Assembly: GCA_030998015.1 (NCBI GenBank)
Contig: JARWMV010000232.1
Location: forward strand, 2,790,001-2,854,000
Origin: Ceratorhiza oryzae-sativae
Lineage: Eukaryota; Basidiomycota; Agaricomycetes; Cantharellales; Ceratobasidiaceae
DNA length: 64,000 nucleotides
Direction: 5' to 3'
Under the pieces are notes generated by a model, which saw only the letters and a list, made by a program, of their open reading frames with translations, was not told the origin of the DNA and made no database searches. Shown piece by piece: positions 58,524 to 64,000 of this stretch (positions within the stretch are counted from its first letter, which is position 1; every line of letters begins with the position of its first letter). Position numbers and translations under genes: made by a program.

Positions 58524-59269
58524 TTAATGTTTCTTGTAAAAGGAAGCCGGCAACGGATTCTCACTCCTCGACCTTGTCTCCTTTTCGCGGTCGTTCATAA
58601 CCATGGCCATACTCTCCCGATGTGCATCAATCAACAACTGCCTGATCTCGCTGTTCTCAGGAGTCGCCGGAACGAGAGCCTCAAGCAGCTGTGCCTCTTC
58701 CCAAAACGGCATCTCCACGTCCGCATCTTGTGCACTGCCTGTCTCAGACTCTAACGGGCCGAGTGAGTCGAGATCGGATGAAAGGGAGCGAGTAGTCGAA
58801 GGCGCGGTAGTTGAGGTTGAAGGTGCTGGAAGTTTGATGGTTGTTTTCTTGGACGATGCTTGTGGGTTGCGAATCGTGCGCGCACGCTCAGCGGCCTTTT
58901 TCAGCAGTACGCCACGATTCCTAAACAGCGGAGTCAGTCTTGAACCCCTCCTCAAAGAGAAGAGGCGGGCTTACTTAGCGTAGTATAATCTGTTGTACTC
59001 TGCCTTGCGTGAGGCCGGGTCACGAGATGACTTCTTAGATGTTGGCCGGGTCTGAACGGGTGTGGAAGGCGAGGACCTAGCCGAGGAAGACGCTCGTGGC
59101 GGAGCAGAGTAAGGTGATTCGTCTTCACTGTTAGCGTCTACCTTTACGATGCTGGGGCGAATGACGATGCGGGTACTCCTAGAGGTGGGAGTAGCAAGTG
59201 AACGGTGTGAGATGAAAGAGTTGTGGGTCTCAAAGGAGGATCTACTTACTTGCGCTGAGTAGTAGACAT
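58524..59269 (-). CDS. Unknown basic, Ser/Thr-rich protein
   Basis: Three exons: MSTTQRK, an exon with STRIVIRPSIVKVDANSEDE and DPASRKAEYNRLYYAK, and a last exon beginning NRGVLLKKAAERARTIRNPQ and ending LPASFYKKH at 58524. Introns have GTAAGT/GTAAGC donors and TAG acceptors. About 205 residues, low complexity in the middle, with a conserved-looking RKAEYNRLYYAKNRGVLLKK segment that could bind nucleic acid. The last 60 residues are acidic and helical (FWEEAQLLEALVPATPENSE). Family not recognised. Tail-to-tail with the kinesin gene. Confidence 0.65.
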
Positions 59270-60062
59270 TGAAATAAGTAGCTTCAGTTGATAGGATCAA
59301 AGATACCTAGAGATTCGAAGCGGCGCGTAAATAATCAAGGCTGAAAGTTGAATCTGGTGTGAAGTGATACGAAAAATTCTCAAGCTCCAAATGAGCCGAT
59401 TTATGGGTTAAAATAGCTCATACTTACGTTTGAAGTCGAGATCTGATCGTTCAGATGACTCGTAGGTATGAAGAGCAGCAAGCCAAGTGGCTGGGCAAAG
59501 TCGCTTGTGCTCCACGGTTTGGTCAAAGGGGGGATTCAAGCTGTGCCGAATCCAGCTCCCAGAATATATGGGTAAAGGCCACGTGAAACACAGGCGGATA
59601 CAACGCAAATACAGCACTGCAGAATCCGAGACAATCCGCGCAAGCAAGCTCGGGGGCAAAAAGTACGAGGCTGTTTCAGGGGGTTTTCAGACGGAGTCGA
59701 ACGAAAAGTCGAATCCGCAAAAGCGATGTCTGAAACAGATATAGAGTAGGCTCTATGTGCTTGTTTTTATGATACAAGCACGCTTTGAGTTGGGTGAGAT
59801 AGCTGAAAGTGCCTTGTGCGGTAGATGGCTGGAAGTATGCACAGCGATCAGCGGATGATGAAAGTGGGTGTAACTTGTAAGCAACCTGTCACGTGCCTGC
59901 CGTCACATTCCAGGTGCTTACATCAGCGGGCTTTGTAAGCGCCCGGAAGAACGGTCCGGCAGAATGTTCGCGGACGTAATTCTTTATGTCTGGATCACCG
60001 ACACTGCGCTGCATATAAGGACGACATGAGGGGAGATCCCATTTCACTACAACTCTGCCGAC
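59270..60062. other. Intergenic between divergent genes
   Basis: About 790 bp between the start of the unknown basic protein (minus) and the GH105 gene (plus), presumably holding both promoters. 'GCATATAAGG' near 60011-60020 lies about 50 bp before the GH105 ATG and may be its TATA box. Confidence 0.5.
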
Positions 60063-61325
60063 ATGAGCTCTGATCCCACTGCCCACCTCTCTCGCTCGGA
60101 TGTGGAAAAAACTCTTCACTTGCTTATTGATTCACTTGTGAACATCAAGGACGAGACCGGGGAGTTCCTGCTTAAGCTCGACGATGGCCGAGTCATTGAT
60201 ACCAAAGGATGGAATGACTGGGAGGTACGTACCCCGATCCCTTTTCAGTCGCTTTCTGACCGTGTTTCTAGTGGACCCATGGTGTTGGGCTCTACGGCTT
60301 ACTCAAGCTGCACGAAATCACTGGGGACGAATCGGCTCTCCAAATTGCGCTCAAGTGGTTTGCGGACCGGCTCCCTGTAGGAACTTCCAAAAATGTCAAC
60401 ACAATGGCACCCTTCCTCACCGCTGCTTATTTGCACGAGCAAAAGCATGCCAACTATAGCGCGTACCTCGTGCCTGGGCCGAGTGGGTCATGTACACCAT
60501 GCCCCGAACCGAAGAAGGTGGATTACAACATATGACTTATGTGAACGATCACTTTGGACAACTCTGGGACGATACTTTGATGATGAGTGTTATGCCGCTC
60601 GCGAAGATTGGGCTTGTCCTTAATCGCCCCGAGTATGTTGAGGATGCCAAAAGGCAGTTTATGGTTCATATCAAGTATCTTGCGGATCGACGGACTGGGC
60701 TGTGGTTTCATGGTGAGCCCCGCTCTCCTTTATCCAGGCAAGTAATTTTATTGACAAGACACAGGCTGGACATTCGATGGTCGGCACAACTTTGCTGACG
60801 CCCGCTGGGCGCGCGGCAATTGCTGGGTGACCATCTCCATCCCAGACTTTATAGAACTCCTGGCCTTACCCCCAAGCGATGGCCTCCGCATGCACCTTGT
60901 CAGTACACTCAAAGCACAGGTCGACGCTTTGGTCAAATACCAAGATCCGAAATCAGGTCTATGGCATACACTAATCGATGATCCCGAGTCCTACCTCGAG
61001 TCGAGCGCTTCGGCCGGGTTCGCGTACGGGATCTTGAAAGCAGTGAGAACGAGACTCTTGCCTGCTGATCCAAAATATCTCGATTCTGCCAAGAGGGCTA
61101 TTGCAGGGGTTGTTGGGTGTATTTCGAAAAAGGGAGATTTGGAGCAGTGCAGTTTTGGTACACCGGTGTTTGATGATTTGGACGGGTACAGAAAGATTCC
61201 GATTACTCCGTGAGTTTTTAGTACCTGAGAGTTCAATGGCTACTAATTGCTGTTTGTTAAGAATGCCGTACGGACAGGCTCTAGCGTTGCTCGCCCTCAC
61301 TGAACAATTGAGGACTTACCTATGA
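60063..61325 (+). CDS. Unsaturated rhamnogalacturonyl hydrolase (GH105), with one apparent frameshift
   Basis: Four or so exons. Start MSSDPTAHLSRSDVEKTLHL. GH105 features in order: DTKGWNDWEWTHGVGLYGLL, ALKWFADRLPVG with NVNTMAPFLTAAYLHE, 'AWAEWVMYTMPRTEEGGLQH', 'LWDDTLMMSVMPLAKIG' (the Asp here fits the YteR catalytic aspartate region), 'GLWFHGWTFDGRHNFADARW' with ARGNCWVTISIPDFIELL, and GFAYGILKAVR. It ends MPYGQALALLALTEQLRTYL at 61325. The enzymes remove the unsaturated galacturonyl residue left by pectin (rhamnogalacturonan) lyases. No signal peptide is seen, so it should act inside the cell on imported fragments. At about 60465 one base is missing between 'NYSAYL' and 'AWAEW', with no intron signal there; this may be a base-call error or an early lesion. 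Confidence 0.85.
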
Positions 61326-61516
61326 GTAGTACATTAAAATTCCATCGATTTCAGTAAATAAGCGTTCAATGAGCGATCCTGAGCTTGTCACTATAAAATA
61401 GATTGATAAGGCGCACTGAACAAATCATGTATGAAGTTCAACATGAGTATAAAAATAATGCGGTTTGCTGGACTATCGCTCAACACAACACTTTCCTTTC
61501 CACTCTTACCGATATA

Positions 61517-61743
61517 CACTTGCTGACAAAAGTCTTGCAGCATGTGACCTCAACTGCGATTTTCTGGACCGTTCGTCGTACGATGGACGAACGCGGAGGT
61601 TTCAGCCCTCATTCGACTAGTATATTATGTAGACTACTATCTAAACTATATATGTACGAAAAACAGTGCGCTCTCGACGCCTGTGAGATGAGATATGGCC
61701 ATCTTCGCACGGTGGGGGGCTGCAAGACTTATGTAAGTGGCAA
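61517..61743 (+). repeat. Left terminal inverted repeat of the Tc1/mariner element
   Basis: Begins CACTTGCTGACAAAAGTC and matches the reverse complement of 62915-63141 at 223 of 227 positions. All four differences are transitions at CpG sites. An open frame within it (QHVTSTAIFWTVRRTMDERG) is a by-product and recurs on the minus strand at the other end. Confidence 0.9.
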
Positions 61744-61820
61744 ATAGCGAGTGCATTTAAGCCCAATAACTTTCGACCAGTAAAGTATCAGCTTCCGAGT
61801 CTCTTCTAACACTCTCTACT

Positions 61821-62843
61821 ATGCCTGGCAAGTACTCTGATCCAGCAACCCAAGCCCTTGCGATGAGTATGCTCGCTCGGGGCATGTCGACTTACAAGAT
61901 TGGTGCTGAGCTCTGTATCCATCCCACTACAGTCACTAGGATATGCAAGAGGGTCAAGAAACTTTGCAGTGTATACTCCACCAAGGCCAAGGCTGGGTGC
62001 CCACACAAACTCACCCCTTCTGATGTTCGCTTTGCTGCACTTTCCATCGCTCAAACTTGCAACTACACAGCCACTGCACTTCAGTGCAAGTTCTTTCCCA
62101 GCCTTCATCCCACCACAATCCACTGTGCTCTCCATGGTGTAGGCTTACATGCGTATATAAGGCACAAGGTTCCCTTCATTAATACTCGAAACAAGGGTAT
62201 CCGCCTTGCCTGGGTCACTGAGCGAATCAAATGGTCAATGATGGTGTGGCACCGGTTCACCTTTTCAGACAAGAGCAAGTTCAATATTTTTGGGTCAGAT
62301 GGCAAGCAGTATGTGTGGAGAAGGCCAGGCGAAGGGTTGGACCCTCTCAACACCAAGAAACACATCAAACACGGTGGGGGGAGTGTCATGGTGTGGGGAG
62401 TGATTACAGCTGCAGGTGTGGGGCACCTCTATCGCATTGATGGAACACTCACCGGCATCAGGTACACCAAGATCCTTCAAGATGCATTTCTAGGGACACT
62501 TAAGGATCAGAAGCTCAAGCCGCGCCAGATTATATTCCAGCAGGACAATGACCTGAAGCATACTTCACTTGTTGCTCGGGAATGGTTCCAGTCTCATCAC
62601 ATTCCTGTCACTCCTTGGCCTGCGTCTAGCCCCAATCTTAATATTATTGAGCATGTATGGGACTTCTTGGATTGAAAGGTTTGCTCTCGTGCTGTTTTGC
62701 CTCGAAACCAAGATGATTTGTGGAAGGCATTGGAGGAGGAGTGGCATTGCATCCCTAATAGTTTTATTGAGAAGTTGTATGATTCTATTCTGTCTAGACT
62801 ACAGGCTGTAATTGATGCAAAGGGTGGTAACACTCAGTACTAA
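61821..62843 (+). pseudogene. Tc1 transposase, one nonsense codon
   Basis: 340 codons from MPGKYSDPATQALAMSMLAR to TAA at 62841-62843. N-terminal helix-turn-helix DNA binding: MSTYKIGAELCIHPTTVTRI. Catalytic DD34E triad region: FTFSDKSKFNIFGSDGKQYV (first Asp), IIFQQDNDLKHTS (second Asp), and PNLNIIEHVWDFLD (Glu). A TGA at 62673-62675 interrupts the frame right after the last catalytic block; downstream codons continue as good Tc1 C-terminus (CSRAVLPRNQDDLWKALEEE). The position usually holds Arg, so a CGA to TGA change is likely. The truncated protein would keep all three acidic residues but lose 55 residues. Confidence 0.9.
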
Positions 62844-62914
62844 AGTTCTATTTTCATTAATACATGTTTCCGTGATTCTACTGCCCAAAAATTGTGTATC
62901 TGTCCAAGGGGCGC

Positions 62915-63141
62915 TTGCCACTTACATAAGTCTTGCAGCCCCCCACCGTGCGAAGATGGCCATATCTCATCTCACAGGCGTCGAGAGCGCACCGTTTTTC
63001 ATACATATATAGTTTAGATAGTAGTCTACATAATATACTAGTCGAATGAGGGCTGAAACCTCCACGTTCGTCCATCGTACGACGAACAGTCCAGAAAATC
63101 GCAGTTGAGGTCACATGCTGCAAGACTTTTGTCAGCAAGTG
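62915..63141 (-). repeat. Right terminal inverted repeat of the Tc1/mariner element
   Basis: Reverse complement of the left arm apart from four CpG transitions. The outer end CAGCAAGTG abuts a TA dinucleotide at 63142-63143. Confidence 0.9.
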
Positions 63142-63567
63142 TAGTCACACTCGTCCGATCGCTCTCTGCGCTCTTTACTGGCCACTCGCTCGCTAGCGCC
63201 GGGACTTACAAAGTTACCAACACTTTTATTGGCAAATCGTTCTTGACTGGCTTTGTTCTAGGGCCTTGCATGGGATAGCTCCGCCACGGGTACGCCTGGC
63301 GTTATCCGCGGGTGTGAATCGGGCAAGAAGGCCGATGACCCGGTTAAACTTGAAATTGCGCACACGGGTGTTTAGGAGTGCTGGGTAGTCCCATCGTAGC
63401 GACTAAGCCATTGGGCGGCTGCCGAACTAATGTCGCCTTTGTGAGTTTTGTGATGTTCACTGGACTTTAATTGATGTATGAATGAGGAATGGCTTGGTAC
63501 TCGCGCTGACATAAAGTTTATGAACGCGCGTCACGTGACTGATTCTCATCGCACTCTCCCCTTTCCC
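63142..63567. other. Spacer between two transposon sequences
   Basis: About 430 bp with no recognised gene. The left end of the second element may begin near 63460-63500, but its inverted repeat cannot be defined because the partner lies outside the window. Confidence 0.4.
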
Positions 63568-64000
63568 ATGCCGCGTGGTCATGCTCCCGAGCTCACACAG
63601 GCCCAGTGAGGGGCTATTCTTATACTTCGGAAAGAAGGCTACGCATACCGCGACATTGCGCAGAAAGTGGGCGTCTCTGTCGGTGTAGCTTACAATACTG
63701 TTGAGAGGAATGTTAAACACCACTCCATCCAATCTCTGCCTCGTTCTGGGCGCCCTCCAACTATCAGCTCTACCACACGCCGTGCTATCATGCGGACTAT
63801 CCGCCAGAACCGTTTTGACACCTACAAAATGATTGCTGAGCGACTGGGCTTTGTCAGCGAGCGAATGGTCCGAAGGGTCGCTTATGAGGAGGGCTATCAC
63901 CGGAGAGTTGCTCGCCGCAAACCATACCTGAAGCGAACCACGGTTGGTAAGCGGCTGCAATGGGCTCGGGATAACAGAGGGAGGAACTGGCTAGGTGTTG
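63568..64000 (+). pseudogene. Second Tc1-like transposase, truncated by the window end
   Basis: Start MPRGHAPELTQAQ followed by TGA at 63607-63609, then GAILILRKEGYAYRDIAQKV and GVSVGVAYNTVERN (helix-turn-helix), and QSLPRSGRPPTISSTTRRAI with the GRPP/PS-type linker between the two helix-turn-helix units typical of Tc1 transposases. 'MIAERLGFVSERMVRRVAYE' is the second helix-turn-helix. The reading runs off the window at WLGV. The stop replaces what is probably an Arg codon (CGA to TGA). It differs clearly in sequence from the complete element and so belongs to another Tc1 family. Confidence 0.85.

Larger units (their letters stand above)
61517..63141 (+). mobile_element. Tc1/mariner element with 227-bp inverted repeats
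   Basis: 1,625-bp element bounded by TA dinucleotides (61515-61516 and 63142-63143), the expected Tc1/mariner target duplication. Its two 227-bp terminal inverted repeats differ at only four positions, and it carries one transposase gene on the plus strand. It inserted about 190 bp after the GH105 stop codon. The long inverted repeats recall the IR/DR-type Tc1 elements. Confidence 0.9.

Noticed and set aside
61403..61747. Reading frame in the left inverted repeat, repeated at 62878-63138 on the minus strand
   Set aside because: It is present in both arms only because the arms are inverted copies; there is no protein family similarity.
1..64000. CRISPR arrays, bacterial operons, prophage or organelle origin
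   Set aside because: No regularly spaced repeats were seen; the genes are spliceosomal-intron-rich nuclear fungal genes.

Overview
The window is nuclear DNA of a filamentous basidiomycete, probably an Agaricomycete; a Rhizoctonia/Ceratobasidium-like fungus is a guess from gene style and not provable here. Genes are densely packed on both strands, most are broken by many introns of about 45-70 nt with GTAAGT/GTGAGT donors, intergenic spaces are short, and the gene content is eukaryotic (LSM8, MSH6, TSR3, NOC4, kinesin, mitochondrial carrier). No bacterial-type operon, CRISPR array or convincing tRNA/rRNA gene was seen.

Layout. 1-2.5 kb: no clear gene except a cyanovirin-N-like reading frame. 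2.5-5.1 kb: divergent RMD1 (DUF155) and LSM8. 5.8-10.1 kb: three decaying zinc-type alcohol dehydrogenase (MDR) copies on the minus strand around one intact-looking Nnt1-type methyltransferase on the plus strand. 10.7-15.9 kb: MSH6. 16.2-17.5 kb: mitochondrial carrier of the Mtm1/SLC25A39-40 type. 19.4-23.7 kb: a tandem array of tiny secreted cysteine-rich peptide genes, two intact, one frameshifted and one relic, each intact or frameshifted copy with a TATA box 62-65 bp before the ATG and a last exon coding only Cys-Cys-stop. 24-25.4 kb: a damaged RAD51C-like gene. 25.6-27.8 kb: myo-inositol/sugar transporter. 29-33 kb: an unknown gene and an Ecl1-like lifespan-factor gene. 34.8-40.5 kb: TSR3, an unknown gene and NOC4. 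41.2-42.7 kb: a second Ecl1-like paralogue in inverted orientation. 47.0-48.9 kb: two tandem paralogous genes ending in CaaX boxes (CVLM, CIIM). 49.2-59.3 kb: a long coiled-coil protein, an LRR-like protein, a Sos7-like kinetochore protein divergent from a kinesin, and an unknown basic protein. 60.1-61.3 kb: GH105 unsaturated rhamnogalacturonyl hydrolase. 61.5-64 kb: a complete Tc1/mariner element with 227-bp inverted repeats and the start of a second Tc1-like transposase.

Housekeeping groups are visible: ribosome biogenesis (TSR3, NOC4), RNA processing/decay (LSM8), mismatch and recombination repair (MSH6, RAD51C-like) and chromosome segregation (Sos7-like, kinesin). The accessory parts are the cysteine-rich peptide array, the MDR graveyard, the CaaX pair and the transposons.

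Caution: several genes that should be intact, including essential ones (LSM8, NOC4), carry an apparent single-base frameshift. Part of the damage may be sequencing error rather than biology. Exon boundaries were read by eye and are approximate unless stated.
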